Positions 1 through 11,600 of a DNA stretch of 64,000 bases are shown here, piece by piece. The stretch's first letter is position 1; each line of letters opens with the position of its first letter. This stretch comes from Bog-756 sp963812885 (lineage in GTDB: Bacteria > Actinomycetota > Acidimicrobiia > Acidimicrobiales > RAAP-2). The notes under the pieces are model-generated. The model did not search any database, was not told the DNA's origin, and saw nothing but the letters and a program-made list of their open reading frames with translations. Made by a program: the position numbers and the translations under genes. The DNA lies in assembly GCA_963812885.1 (NCBI GenBank), contig CAWEWZ010000002.1, forward strand, positions 806,001 to 870,000. Direction: 5' to 3'.

Positions 1-179
1 GACCACTCGTGACCGAGGATGGCGCCGGCCCGGGCGTAGTTCTCGAAGACGAGATGGAGGTCGGACCCGCAGATCCCGCACGCCGCCACCTCGACCAGCA
101 GCTCTCCCGGCCGGGGCTCGGGCATGGGGACCTCCTCGACGGCGATCCGGCCCTCCCCCACACAGACCGCCGCGGTCAT
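1..179 (-). CDS. Zinc-dependent alcohol dehydrogenase, N-terminal part (runs off the window)
   Basis: Reading the reverse strand from the window edge gives an open frame starting MTAAVC, then PxPGELLVEVAACGICGSDLH and ending at GHEW at base 1. The CGICGSDLH segment is the classic N-terminal catalytic-zinc region of medium-chain alcohol dehydrogenases, whose Cys ligates the catalytic zinc; GHE is the next conserved motif. Only about 60 residues are inside the window, so substrate and cofactor cannot be judged. I chose the ATG at 179 because GGGGTG lies just upstream; an in-frame ATG at 200 is the alternative. The permease gene ends about 80 bases upstream on the same strand. Confidence 0.75.
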   Translation of the reverse strand, partial: MTAAVCVGEGRIAVEEVPMPEPRPGELLVEVAACGICGSDLHLVFENYARAGAILGHEW

Positions 180-257
180 CACCCCTGGCACGGCGGCCAT
201 GCTACGGCACCGAGCCGACCCCCGCCCTCCGACCCGACCGCCGGGCGCAACCACGAC

Positions 258-1141
258 TCACCGGATGACCAGGGCCAGGGCCAGCCCGAAGGGGAGGAAG
301 ACCCACCCCCAACGCGCCGCCACCATCACCACTCCCGACCGGTAGCCGTAGAGCACCGCCTGCTGGGGCGGATTGAAGGCCGGCGGGCCGAGAGCGGAGA
401 GCACGGCGATCACCGCCACCGCCGTCGATCCGGTGAGGATGGCGATGAGGCCCAGGTAGGCCATGCGTACGCCGCAGAGGAGCAGCCAGCGCCGGTACTC
501 CGAGCCGCTCCGGCCCACCGAGGCGTTGTGCGGGTGCAGGACCGAGCCCGTGTACAGGCCGGCACCGACGAAGGCCAACACCGGTCCCGAGACGGTCAGG
601 ATCCACTTCGACGCCGCCGGTGCCGGACCACTGGCGTGCAGGGCCAGTCCGATGAGCACGGCCAGGATCATCGACTGGTCGAGCCACCCCGTCGAGCGAC
701 GTTGGCGGATGGGGGCGTCACGGCGCATGAGGTGGATGCACACCGCATTGGGGGCGGCATAGACGGCGTTGGTCAGCGCGGCGATAGCGGTCCCGGTGGG
801 GCCGATGAGTGCTCCGGCGATGGGGAGGACCCAGAAGGTGCCATTGGGGAACGCGGCCCAACCCTCGAGCTCGGCCAGCCCGCTGCTCTGGCGGCCGCGT
901 CGACAGGTGGGCGACCCCGAGCAGCAGGCCTCCCACGCCGGCGATGAGAATCGGGGCCACGATCTGGTGGGGCGCGGTCAATCGCCACGCCGAGAACAGG
1001 CCGAGCAAGCGCCGCCGTCGCCACCAGCTGGAGCCGCAGGTAGACCGGCCAGCCCTGCCGGAGGCGCGGGCCGCCCCGGTGGGCGGCCAGGCCCATGAGC
1101 GCGCCGATCAGGTAGGCGCCGAAGGTGATGGCCAGGCTCAA
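258..1141 (-). CDS. Multi-span membrane permease, possibly AEC (auxin efflux carrier) family; two frameshifts
   Basis: The gene is assembled from three frames that follow one another. The first starts at a TTG (1141; an in-frame stop lies just upstream) with hydrophobic MSLAITFGAYLIGAL. It shifts near 1010 into LLGLFSAWRL...GGLLLGVAHL, then near 870 into AAFPNGTFWVLPIAGALIG followed by more membrane spans and ends at 258. The composition is that of a polytopic inner-membrane protein of about 290 residues with 8-10 spans. The FPNGTFWVLP...LIGPTGTA segment resembles the pore-lining GN-rich half of AEC-family permeases, but this is family inference only. Substrate unknown. The two shifts look like sequence errors rather than decay, because every segment stays hydrophobic and continuous. 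Confidence 0.5.
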
Positions 1142-1228
1142 GGGGCGACCCTAACCCAGCCGCCCGTGACCCCGAACGAAGCCCGAGCCACCCGATCGCC
1201 GGCGGGTGGATCCCGGTAGCGTCTGGGT

Positions 1229-2305
1229 GTGGCCGAAGACGCGAAGGGCGAGAGCATCGACGATGTCCTGCGGTCGCTCGGGGCGAGCCAGGAGCAGATC
1301 GACATCGCTCGACGCGAGTGCCACTTCGTGGGGTTGGCCGCCGATCTGGTGCTGACCAAAGGAGCGGTGCTCAGCGCCGCCGACCTGGCCGACCGGGCCG
1401 GCGTGCCCGTCGACGTGGTCCTCTCGCTGTGGCGGACGCTGGGGGTGGCGGTGCCGGACGAGCACCTGCCGATGTTCTCGGAGCGGGACGCCGAGTTCAC
1501 CGTGTTCATGATCGACACCAACCCCGTCGGGTCGCACGGCGAAGAGCTGCTGCGGGTGCTGGGCAGCTCGCTCACCCGGGTGGCGGAGGCGGCGGTCGCC
1601 GTCTACGTCCAGACGGTCGAACCGGAGATGGACGTCCCCGAGGTCGACATCGGGGTATGGGCCCAGCAGATGGCCGAGGTCACCTCGGCGGCCATGCGGC
1701 TCGGCGACTCGATGGGGACCATCTTCTCCCACCACATGCGCGACGCCATCCTTCGCCAGCGCGCCGCCCAGTCCGGCGTGGGCGACCGGTCCCTGCACCG
1801 CCTGGCGGTGGGATTCGTCGACCTCGTCGGCTTCACACCCCTCTCCCTGCGGACCGCGCCGGCCAAGCTGCTCGGGCTGATCAGCCAGTTCGAGGCCAAG
1901 GCGTTCGAGGTGGCATCCGGGCACAACGGCCGAATCGTCAAGCACATCGGCGACGAGGTCATGTTCGTCGCCCTCGACGCCGGAGCCGGATGCGCCATCG
2001 CCCGCGATATCACCGCCGCCTACTCCGAGGGAATCGAGCCGCGTGGCGGGGTGGCCTTCGGGGACGTGATCACCCGGCACGGCGACTACTACGGAACGGT
2101 GGTCAACCTGGCCTCGCGTCTAGCCGAGCTGGCCGTGCCCGGCGAGGTCCTGGTCGACGGGGCGACCGCATCGTCGGCCGGCAGCCCCTTTGCCTTCCGC
2201 CCGGCGGGACGGCGACTGCTCAAGGGATTCGACGATCCCTTCGAGGTGTTCTCGCTGGACATGGTGCCCACGGCGGTCTCGGCGCGTCCGGCACCCTCGG
2301 ATTGA
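1229..2305 (+). CDS. Class III adenylate/guanylate cyclase with N-terminal helix-turn-helix-like regulatory domain
   Basis: Predicted to make cyclic nucleotide from NTP in the cytoplasm. Residues about 190-340 form the CHD catalytic domain: VGFVDLVGFTPLS supplies the first metal Asp, KHIGDEVMFV the second metal Asp plus the adenine-type Lys, and GDYYGTVVNLASRL the transition-state Asn and Arg. Presence of the Lys argues for ATP over GTP. The N-terminal 170 residues contain a segment (about 30-75, LSAADLADRAGVPVDVVLSLW) like the HTH-type regulatory domains of other actinobacterial cyclases. No membrane segment is seen. Starts at GTG 1229 and overlaps the start of the sulfotransferase (TTGA), implying coupled translation. 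A cyclic-nucleotide-binding protein is encoded far downstream in the window (48866). Confidence 0.85.
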   Translation: MAEDAKGESIDDVLRSLGASQEQIDIARRECHFVGLAADLVLTKGAVLSAADLADRAGVPVDVVLSLWRTLGVAVPDEHLPMFSERDAEFTVFMIDTNPVGSHGEELLRVLGSSLTRVAEAAVAVYVQTVEPEMDVPEVDIGVWAQQMAEVTSAAMRLGDSMGTIFSHHMRDAILRQRAAQSGVGDRSLHRLAVGFVDLVGFTPLSLRTAPAKLLGLISQFEAKAFEVASGHNGRIVKHIGDEVMFVALDAGAGCAIARDITAAYSEGIEPRGGVAFGDVITRHGDYYGTVVNLASRLAELAVPGEVLVDGATASSAGSPFAFRPAGRRLLKGFDDPFEVFSLDMVPTAVSARPAPSD

Positions 2306-3204
2306 ACCCGCCCGTCCGATACCGATCACCCGACGAGGACAGCGGCCGTTGGCTCGGCTTCCCCTTCCGCCCGGGCGACATCGTCATCAGCACGCGCTCG
2401 AAGAGCGGTACCACCTGGGTCCAGATGATCTGCGCCCTCCTCATCTTCCAACGCACCGAGCTGCCCGAACCGCTGTCCCGGCTGTCCCCCTGGCTCGACT
2501 GGCTGATCGCTCCCCGGGACGCGGTGTACGCCCAGCTCGCGGCCCAGCGACACCGCCGGTTCATCAAGACCCATACCCCGCTCGACGGGATCCCCATCGA
2601 GCCGCGGTGCACCTACATCGTGGCCATGCGGGATCCCCTCGACATGGCGGTGTCCCTGTTCCACCAGGGCGAGAACCTCGACCGCGGGCGGATCCGAGAG
2701 CTCCTGGGCCAGCCCGAACCGGAGGCACCGCCGAAGCCCCGGCCGCCGCTGCACGATTGGCTCCTGTCGTGGATCGGAGAGGACGCCGACCCACGGCAAC
2801 AGCTCGACTCACTGCCCGGCGTGCTGGCCCACTTCACCGATGCGTGGCAACGGCGTCACCAATCCAACATCGTGCTGGTGCACTATGACGACCTCGGTGC
2901 CGACCTCGGAGGCGAGATGCGGCGCCTGGCCGGCCGGCTCGGCATCGGTGTGCCCGATCGGGTCTGGCCGGACCTGATCAGCGCCGCCAGCTTCGACGCC
3001 ATGCGGGCCGGTGTCGATCGGATCGCACCCGATCCGTCGGGGATCCTGAAGGACCGGGCCGCATTCTTCCGGCGGGGGACGTCGGGAGAGGGCGCAGAAC
3101 AGCTCAGCGCCGACGAGCTGGGCCGCTACCGGACCCGGGTGGCCGAGTTGGCCCCGCCCGACCTGGTCCGGTGGCTGCTGCGGGACGCCCGCGGTCAGGA
3201 CTGA
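2302..3204 (+). CDS. PAPS-dependent sulfotransferase
   Basis: A 300-residue cytosolic sulfotransferase, predicted to transfer sulfate from PAPS to a small-molecule acceptor. STRSKSGTTWVQ (residues about 30-41) is the 5-prime phosphosulfate loop with its Lys and Thr, and MRDPLDMAVSLFHQ is the 3-prime phosphate-binding motif. RRFIKTHTPLDGIP, just after the first third, carries the KTH that aligns the acceptor. The TTG at 2302 overlaps the cyclase stop codon and is the likely start; the frame is open much further upstream, but that part is antisense-like shadow of the cyclase. Acceptor unknown; this family in Actinobacteria often modifies lipids or sterol-like compounds. Confidence 0.85.
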   Translation: MNPPVRYRSPDEDSGRWLGFPFRPGDIVISTRSKSGTTWVQMICALLIFQRTELPEPLSRLSPWLDWLIAPRDAVYAQLAAQRHRRFIKTHTPLDGIPIEPRCTYIVAMRDPLDMAVSLFHQGENLDRGRIRELLGQPEPEAPPKPRPPLHDWLLSWIGEDADPRQQLDSLPGVLAHFTDAWQRRHQSNIVLVHYDDLGADLGGEMRRLAGRLGIGVPDRVWPDLISAASFDAMRAGVDRIAPDPSGILKDRAAFFRRGTSGEGAEQLSADELGRYRTRVAELAPPDLVRWLLRDARGQD

Positions 3205-3262
3205 GGACGCCTCGCCGGTCTGCCATCAATGGTCGGGACCCCGTCGGCGGCCGGACCGTCGG

Positions 3263-5101
3263 TCACCCGGGCCAGAGACGCGGGCCGAGACCCGAGGCCC
3301 GGGCCACCGGCCGGTCGACGGCGGAGCGGATCGACAACTCGCTCCCGATGACGGTCAACTGATCCTTGGCCCTGGTCACCGCGGTGTAGAGCAGCTCCCG
3401 GGTGAGTATCGGGGACCCGGCCGACGGCAGCGACACCACCGCATGGGGGAACTCGGAACCCTGGCTCTTGTGGATGGTCATGGCCCACCAGCTCTCGACC
3501 CGGTCGAGCCTCGAGGGAGCCACCATGCGCACGCCCCCCTCGGACAGCAAGGCCACCTCCATCCCATTGTCGGTCTTGACCACCACCCCCACGTCCCCAT
3601 TGGCCACCCTGTTGACCCGGTCGTTTCCCGTCACGATGATCGGTCGACCGACGAACCAACGCCGAGCCCGCCGCAGTTGCGGGAGGGCGGCGCCAACGTC
3701 GGCTTCGATCCGGTCATCCCAGTCGTACATCCCGAGCGGCCCGTGCCGGGTGGCGGCCAGCAGTTTGATCCGCCCGGCCGCGGCCAGCGACGCATCCACA
3801 TCACCGTTCAGCGCGCTCATCGCCATCGCCACACCCGCCTCGACCAGCTGACCCCGTACCTGGTCGACGCCGACGCCGTCCGAGTCGAGTACCCATCGGA
3901 GGTCGGGATGCCCGGCGCCGAGGATGTCCATGACAGCATCGGCCTCGCCCCGCCGGATCGTCTCGGCCAGCGCGGCGATGGCCGAGTCGGCACCGAACCG
4001 GTGCATGCGCCGAAGCACGGTCACCCGGCCGGCCAGTGGCGACGGCTCGGGGGCGTCGGCCGCACTCGACTCTCGGCCCGTGCCGACCAGGTCCCCGAGG
4101 ACCGTTCCCGCCTCGATGCTGGCCAGTTGGTAGGGATCCCCCACCAGCACCAGCCGTGCCTCGGGCCTCAACCCGTCGAGCAGCCGGGCCATCAGAGGGA
4201 GCGAGACCATCGAGGTCTCGTCGATGATCACGAGCTGGCACGGGAGCGGATTCTGGCGGTCGTGGGTGAACCTCGGACCGGGAACCCACCCGAGGAGCCG
4301 GTGGATGGTGGTGGCGTCGGTGGTGGACAGGATCCGGCCCACCCCCTCACTGACCGCGCTCCGGCCGATCAGGCCGGGCACCTCGGCCCGCACGGCGTCC
4401 CTCATCCGTTGGGCCGCCTTACCGGTCGGGGCGGCGAGGGCGACGTCGAGTTTGCGACCTTGCTCGGCGGCCAGCCGGTGGGCCACGGCCAGGAGGCGGG
4501 CCACGGTGTGCGTCTTGCCGGTGCCGGGTCCCCCGGCGATGATCGACACCCCGGAGGTCATCGCCCGCCGGACCGCCGTCCGCTGCAGGTCGGGTTCACC
4601 GGCTCCGGCCGGATCGAACAGGTCGTCAAGGGCGGCTTCGAGGGCGTCGGTGGAACCGTCACCGACCTCCGGTGCGCCGGTCCGGGCCCGGTGGGTCAGG
4701 TCGGCGGCGACGGCCCGCTCGTCGTACCAGTAGCGCTGGAGGTAGAGGCGACCGCCGTCCCACACCAGGGGGCGCACCCGGCCGAGCGCCAGAGCACCGG
4801 GGTCCTGCACCAGAGGCGACTGCTCGAGCGCCCGCACCCACCTCGTCGACGGGGGCCACGGGAGCGTGCCGAGGAGGAGCGCCGACTCGTCCGCCTCGAC
4901 GATCTGTTCGTCCAGGCGGGATAGGTCGGCACAGACGTGACCGAAGCGGGGTGCCCGGGCCGCCACGGCCAGGGCCAGGACGACCCGGTCGTCGACATCG
5001 GGCTGGAGCCGGACCATGGCCGTGGCCAGCTGCACCTCGAACGAGCCGAACACCCCGGCCTCGACGAACGGTGCCAGGACGCCCACCTGGTCCGGCACCA
5101 C
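3263..5101 (-). CDS. recD: Exodeoxyribonuclease V subunit alpha (RecD helicase)
   Basis: A 612-residue 5-to-3-prime helicase subunit of RecBCD, which resects double-strand ends. Walker A GGPGTGKTHT lies at about residue 190, VIIDETSMV is the Walker B/DEXX-type motif, VGDPYQLASIEAG is motif III, and the C-terminal AMTIHKSQGSEF and LLYTAVTRAK are the SF1 motifs V-VI. Length fits the family. The GTG at 5101 is 30 bases past the recB stop, so it is the last gene of the recC-recB-recD operon. Confidence 0.95.
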   Translation of the reverse strand: MVPDQVGVLAPFVEAGVFGSFEVQLATAMVRLQPDVDDRVVLALAVAARAPRFGHVCADLSRLDEQIVEADESALLLGTLPWPPSTRWVRALEQSPLVQDPGALALGRVRPLVWDGGRLYLQRYWYDERAVAADLTHRARTGAPEVGDGSTDALEAALDDLFDPAGAGEPDLQRTAVRRAMTSGVSIIAGGPGTGKTHTVARLLAVAHRLAAEQGRKLDVALAAPTGKAAQRMRDAVRAEVPGLIGRSAVSEGVGRILSTTDATTIHRLLGWVPGPRFTHDRQNPLPCQLVIIDETSMVSLPLMARLLDGLRPEARLVLVGDPYQLASIEAGTVLGDLVGTGRESSAADAPEPSPLAGRVTVLRRMHRFGADSAIAALAETIRRGEADAVMDILGAGHPDLRWVLDSDGVGVDQVRGQLVEAGVAMAMSALNGDVDASLAAAGRIKLLAATRHGPLGMYDWDDRIEADVGAALPQLRRARRWFVGRPIIVTGNDRVNRVANGDVGVVVKTDNGMEVALLSEGGVRMVAPSRLDRVESWWAMTIHKSQGSEFPHAVVSLPSAGSPILTRELLYTAVTRAKDQLTVIGSELSIRSAVDRPVARASGLGPRLWPG

Positions 5102-5131
5102 CGGTCGCCTGCCCGTCCGCTGCGCCCGGGC

Positions 5132-8100
5132 TCATGACGCGAGCTCCGTCACGGCCCGGCCGTCGAGGAGATCGCTGAGGGCGACCACCAGGGCCGGTGG
5201 GACCGCCCAGTCGAACACTCCGTGGGAGTGGTTGTCGCTCACGGCCACGTCGGGCCCGGTCATGCCCCGGACAAACAGGTAGACCACGCCTCCGAGATGG
5301 TCGGCCGGCCGGTAGCCGGTCTGCCTCCACCGCAGGTACCGGTGGAGGGCCACCGAGTAGAGCAGGGCCTGCAGCGGGTAGTCGTGCTCGACCATGGCCT
5401 CGGCCATGCGCGTCGGGTGGTAGTCGTCGGGTACGGGGACACTCCCGCGGGGAGTCAGCGCGTTCGTCTTGTAGTCGGCCACCACGAAGCGCGGTGTCCC
5501 GCCGTCGGCCAGGCGGAGGATCAGGTCGATCGACCCGGTGAGGTGGCCGGCCAGCTCGACGTCGATGGCCCCACCGGCCAACCCGTCGGCCCAGCTCCGC
5601 AACGGATCGTCCGGATCGAGGTGGGCCATCACCACCCGGCCCAGGTCGGCCACGGTGGCCCGCCGGCCGGCCTCCCCCAGGCGCAGGTCGAAGGCCATCT
5701 CGTTGAGTCGGTCACCGGGATCCGATATCGGCCAACCGTCGGTGGTGGCAGAGGGGTCCGAGCGGGGTCCGGATGGCCATCCCGAGTCCTTCGACCAGCA
5801 ACCGGCGGCCGTCGCCGGTGGTGGCGGCGGGTTCGTCGACCGGCGTCAGGTCTACCGGGTACGACGCCAACTGCCGGTCGACGACCGGACCGAGCTCCCC
5901 GCCCGGTTCACGCGGCTTCGGCGCTGAAGTCGATCCGTTCGAGTACCGCGTGGACGAGGGTGCCGAAGGCGCTTCCGGCGGGCAGGCGGGTCAGGGGGCC
6001 GGCAGGATCGGTAGCCGCCGGATCCGGCGCCGTCACCCCTGCGACCGTCGGGTCCCCCTCGTCGGACCCGTCGAGGTCGCCGGACCGTTCGTCGGAGGCC
6101 CCGGCATCCCCCAGCGACAGATCGTAGGGATCGGATATCGCCACGGCGGCCTGGTCGGCGATGGCGGTGAACGACCACCTGCGCCGGGCCCGATCGAGCG
6201 TGGCGGTGAGTCGGTCCGCCTCCAGGGGCTTGCCGTCCTCGGGGGAGTCACCGTCGACCCAACGGCCGGGCGGCTCCGGGTGGTGGTCGATGGTGTCGAC
6301 GGCGATGGTGCCGGCGGAGGCGGCGACCAGGGGAGCCAGCGAGGCAACGATGCCGTCGTCCCCGGGGACGGACACCGGGGTGCCGAGGGGGGCGGCGCCG
6401 TCGACCCTCGTGCCCCGGCCGCCGAAGAGCACACGGGCCAACGCGGTCCTCGCACTGTTCTGACCGTTCGCCCACCACAGGATGGTGTGGTGCTGGGCCC
6501 GGGTCAGGGCCACGTAGAGCAGGCGCATCTGCTCGCCGGCCAGTGCGGTCGCCGCCAAGTCCTTCCTGTGCTTCGCCCCTTCCTTGTCGGGCCAGGTCCG
6601 TCCTTTGGCCACGTCGAAGATCTTTTCTCCACTGTCCGGGTCGACGTAGATCACCGGGCTGCTGCCACCGGTCCGGCGCCAGAGTGAGGGGAGGCAGACG
6701 ATGGGGAACTCGAGTCCCTTGGCCGTCCACACCGTCATGACCTGGACCGCCTCCGCCTCGGATTCGATACGCCGTGCCGTCACGTCTCCATCGACTTCGG
6801 TGTCGGTGTCGGCACCCGATGCGCTGTCCAAGGCGGCCAGCAGCCCGGCCACGTTGGAGCGGCCGGTCGGGGTGGAACCCTGGAGGAGCTCGGCCAGGTG
6901 GTCGAGGTCGGTCATGTCCCGATCCCCGTCCGGCGAGCGCAGCACCGTGGCCACGACGCCGCTGGTCGACCAGACGCGGGCCAGCACGTCGGCCACCGGA
7001 TGGGTGGCCAACCGCTCCGACCAGTCGCGGAGGTTCTCCTGGATGTCGGTCAGCTCGGAATCGGATGCGGTGGCCACCTGCTCAGCGCTCCAGCCACCGA
7101 ACCAGGACAGGGCATAGGCGCGGGCCCGCCGGGGGTCGGAGGGGCGGGCCATGGCGTGCAGCAGCCATCGCATCTGGTCGGCGGCCGGCGAGTCCAGGAC
7201 GTTCCCGGCATTGGCCACGACGGCCGGGACCCCCTGGGCGGTCAGCGCCGCCTGCACGGCACTGCACTGTTCGTTGGTGTTGACCAGGACGGCGATGTCG
7301 TGGGGACGGACGGGCCGGGTCGGAGCATCGTCAGTGCCCACCGGCAGGGCGGCGTGATCGAGGAGGTCGCGGATCTGAAGGACCAGATCCTCGTCGATGG
7401 CGTCGGCGGCCGCGCCGACCACGACCTCGCCCCTGGACTTGGTCCGGGTGATCCCTTCGCCCACCGCCAGGCGCACCGACAGCGGAGCCAGCGGCTGTTG
7501 GTCGGGGCCATAGATGTGACGGTCCTGGGACGGCCGCGCCGCGGTGACGGGAACGAAGGCGATGGACTCGTCTCCGAATGTCACCCCACTGAAGAGCGCG
7601 TCGAGGGCGGTGAGCATCGCCGTGTCCGACCGCCAATTGAACCGCATCGACCGCCGCTCGATGCGGGCGCTGTCACCCACGGCGGCGATGTAGGTCTCGA
7701 TGTCCCCGCCCCGGAACCCGTAGATCGATTGTTTGGGATCGCCCACCAGCACCAGGGAGATGCCGGCGGAACCGTCGCCGAAGAGCGTCCTGAAGATCCT
7801 CCACTGGACTGGATCCGTGTCCTGGAACTCGTCGATCAACGCCACCTTGAACCGGCTCCGGAGCGACTCGATGGCGGCCGTCGCGTGTGGACCGGTCAGC
7901 GCGTTGGACAGATCGGTGAGCACGCTGTCGAAACTGATGGAACCGGACATGCTCCGACGCTCCGCGATCCGCGCCACCGACTCGACCACCAGATTCCGCA
8001 GGACGACCTGTCCGCGGGAGGCGCCCCGCTCCTCCCCGGCCGGCTCGAGAACCAGATCCGGCCGCCCGGCAGCCTGTCCGGTGGCTTCGACCAGATCCTT

Positions 8101-8634
8101 CAAGGTGGGGAGGTCGTCGGCCGAACCCTCACCGATGGCGGCCGCGGCCAGGACATCGGCACAGGTCTGCCTTCTCAGGTCGTCGACCGCCTCGACCAGT
8201 CGGGCGTCGGGGTCCACGCCGCCGGTCACCCCGAGGGCGTTGCGGACCTGGGCGGCAAATCCGTGGATGGTGGTGATGGTGGCGGCGTCGAACTCGGCGA
8301 TGGCGGTCCGGAGACGGGCGCGGTGTCGGGTGACGTCCCCCGAGGCCAGGTGGCGGGCGACCACGTCGTCCCCGACCTCGGGATGCCCGGGCTCGAGCCG
8401 GTCCGCCACCTCGATCAGCCGCTCGCGGACCCGCGCCCTGAGCTCGTTGGTGGCGGCACGGGTGAAGGTGACGATCAGCAGCTCGGAGGCCGAGATGTCC
8501 GACTCGGCGAGGTACCGGGTGGCCAGGTCGGCGAGCGCATAGGTCTTGCCCGTGCCCGCGCTGGCCTCGATGGCCAATCCACGCTCGGGAAGGTCGTCAT
8601 CGACGGCGAAGGTGATGTCGGGTGTGGCGGTCAT
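5132..8634 (-). CDS. recB: Exodeoxyribonuclease V subunit beta (RecB helicase-nuclease), two frameshifts near the 3-prime end
   Basis: The helicase and nuclease subunit of RecBCD. From ATG 8634 the frame runs through Walker A IEASAGTGKTYALADLA, LLIVTFTRAATNELRARVRERL, the ALIDEFQDTDPVQW Walker B, LVLVGDPKQSIYGFRGGD and AVQVMTVWTAKGLEFPIV, ending at DFSAEAA at 5908. The C-terminal nuclease domain continues in another frame with GSIDLILR and RFVVADYKTNAL, the D-x-K catalytic motif, ending at 5132. Reading across requires shifts near 5908 and near 5720. Expected length about 1,165 residues matches the family. The start overlaps the recC stop (ATGA at 8631-8634). Confidence 0.93.
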
Positions 8635-11600
8635 GACGGTCCGGCGGGCGGGCCCGGTGAATCCGCCGACAGGGTCGTCCACGCTCGGGTCGTGTCGTCC
8701 ATGGCCCCGAAGAGATAGCCGGCAAACCGGGAGACCCGGTCGGGGCCGTCGCCCGGGTCGCCGGCCCGGGGCGGGAGGCACATGACCTCGTTGAACCCGA
8801 GCCGCCCGTGGGCCAGCACCACGGACGGGTTGCCGCCCTCCTGGTAGGGGAACGTCGTGAGCCAGCTGGCCGGGGTGGCCATGCCGCGGTGCACCGCATA
8901 GGAGAGGACGGGGAAGAACGGGATGGGCTCGCGCATCCCCCTCAGGAAACAGTCGACCGCCACCGCCAGCGCCTCGCGGGCGGTCGCCGACCAGGTGGGC
9001 GGGTCACCGGCCATCCCGATGTCGAAGGCGTCGGCCGGCTGACCGGTCTTCTCCGGCCTGCCCAACGCCACCGAGCGCCACCGCTCGGACGGATCGGCGG
9101 CTCCGAGGCAGATCAGGTCGAGCCAGGCATGAATCCGGTATTCGGGCTTGAGGACGGAGAACCCCACCCGGGCGGGCCCGCGCCATGCACCCTGGAGTCG
9201 GAGGGGTACCGACCCCACGACTCGCCTCCCGTCGGCCAGCTCGACGTCGACCTCGAACGGCTCGGCCGGACCGCGCCCGATGCCCCGTGCGGCGGCGCCG
9301 GCCACCAGGGCGTCGACATCGAGGGCGATGGCCTCGACCGCCGAGCCCTCCAGCAGACCCGGTGGCAGTGTCCCTCGTTCCCGTTCGACAGCCCTCCACT
9401 GATCGGTCGACATGCCACCCATCCGGGCATCGAGCATGCGGGTGGCGACCTGCCAGCGCCCCAATCCGTCAGATCTCCACGGGGAGGACCGACGAAGGCT
9501 CCTCATCGGCCTCGGCCAGTCTGGCCCCGAGACGCTGAGCCACGAAGAAGGCGGAGGGATTCCTGAAGAACCGCCGGAGCTGATCGAGTTCGACGATGTC
9601 GGCGTCCACCGGCTCGAGCGGGGCCGCCAGGAAGGGCGGCCGGTGGGTCACCCGACCGCGGCGGGCCCGCGCCCCATCCAGACTCCTGGTGTCGAAGCCC
9701 CACACCAGCCCCGGAACCAGCCGCGTCCTCTTCGAAGCACCGCTGGTCGAACGACTGGCGGGGATGGTCGACCTCGAGGCGCCCGGCCAGCTCCGCCCGC
9801 TGCGCAGGATCGACCAGCGAGAGCACCGCATCGAAGAGCTCGGCCACCACCACCGAACGGGGGACCTCCTGGTTGGTCCGCACGTCATGCCCGTCACGCA
9901 CGACGATCAGACGGTCGTCGGCGGCGAGCACCGCCTCCAGCAACGACTGGCGCAATTCGGCCCTGGGGTCGGGGTCACCCAGTTCGGGCGAGGCCGCGGC
10001 CACGTCGTCACCGGGGGTGGACGTCGATGCGAATGCCGACTGGTCCATCCCGAGGAGGCACACCACCCGGAAGGGGATCCAGCGGAGCGGGGTCAGGGAA
10101 CTGACCGTGATGCCGCCGCGAAAATAGTCGGGACGGCCGGGCAGCGAATCGAGGCGCTCGTCGATCAGCCTCCTCACGTCCACGAACTCGAGCGACGTGG
10201 TGGACACTTCGTCCTCGACGGTTGCCGAGCCGAGTATGCCGTCGAAGATCCGGTCGAGTGCTTCTGACTGCCATCGCCCGTCTCTGTCGGTGGCGAACAG
10301 GGCGGCACATGTCTGGCGCAGGATTTCGATCCAGGACGAGAGTGTTCTGGGCGTACGCGTCTCCACGACCAGCCGCTGCAGATGCCACAGGGCCTCGGCC
10401 AGTCGACCGACCGTGTCGGTCCCCGATCCATCCACTCCGTAGGGCGCCACGTCCCCCACGGCGAGGACGAGGTCGTCGTCGTGCACGGTGGCGCCGACCA
10501 GGAGCCGGTCGAGGGCGGCCTGCCAGGTGTTGGTCCGGATCGCCTCGGGGACGCCGAACGAAGCCCGGTGGCTCGGGTCGAGGCCCCACCGGACACAGGC
10601 TCCGTTGACCCAGTCGGCGATGTCATTGAGGTCGTCGTCATCGAAACGGAACCGCTCACGGACCGGGCCCAGGGCCAGGAAGTCCAGCACTGCGGGAGCC
10701 TCGAACCGGCCGCCGACCAACTCGATGAGGGCAACGGTGGCGTTCAACAGCGGGTTGGTGGACCGGATCGACTGGTCGGCGATCCGGTACCGGAGGGCCG
10801 GAGCGCCGCGGGCCGCCGACGGTCCCTGGTGTGCGGGTGTCCCGACCTCCGCCGACGGTCCGAAGACGGCCTGGATCAAGGGAGCGAACGTCTCGATGGC
10901 CGGACAGACCACGAGGACATCGTCCTCGTCCAGATCGAGGTCCGGATCATTGAACAGGTGCAACAGGACATCGCGCAGCACCTCGACCTGACGGGTGGCC
11001 CCGAAGCAGGCGTGGAACTGGACGGAACGGTCGGCGGGATCGTGAACCAGAGCTGCACCCGAGCCGGCATTGGCCCGGATGTCGCGCTGCAGGCGATCGA
11101 GGAGCCCCGACGGACCGGCGCTGGACTCCCCGTGCGACCCATTGGCGCTCGGGAAGTCCACCGGCCTCAGCATCGGCGATCAGCAGCGCCGTCTCCCGGT
11201 GCAGTCGACCCCACGACCGGAGGAGGGGCTGGTCCACCACCACCGCGGTCGAGTCGTCGGAACGGAGCCGCGGGGTACCGGCGGGCGGATGACCGCCGGC
11301 CCGGCGCAGGTGCTCGGGGTCGAAGTGCGACGGCTCGAGGAGAAAGAGGTGTACGTCCCGCTGCCGGGCCACCGCCCGGGTGGCGTCGAGGAACCCGCCC
11401 CCGGGCAGCAGGGTGAACCCGAAGAACATCAACCGGGGAGGAAGGTCGAGGATCAGATCACCCTCGGCCACCCGTTGCAGCAACTCGGGCCACCGCTCCG
11501 GGGGGCTCGCCTCGCCCACCTCGTCGCGCACCTGACGCCAGAGATGGGGTTGCCACAATGCGGCTTCGGCCAACCGGCGCCCGGATCCGTCGACGTCCTG

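Noticed and set aside
9..947. Long plus-strand frame of 312 codons at the window start
   Set aside because: It runs through the reverse complement of the alcohol dehydrogenase and permease, with low-complexity Pro/His/Arg content; a GC-rich shadow.
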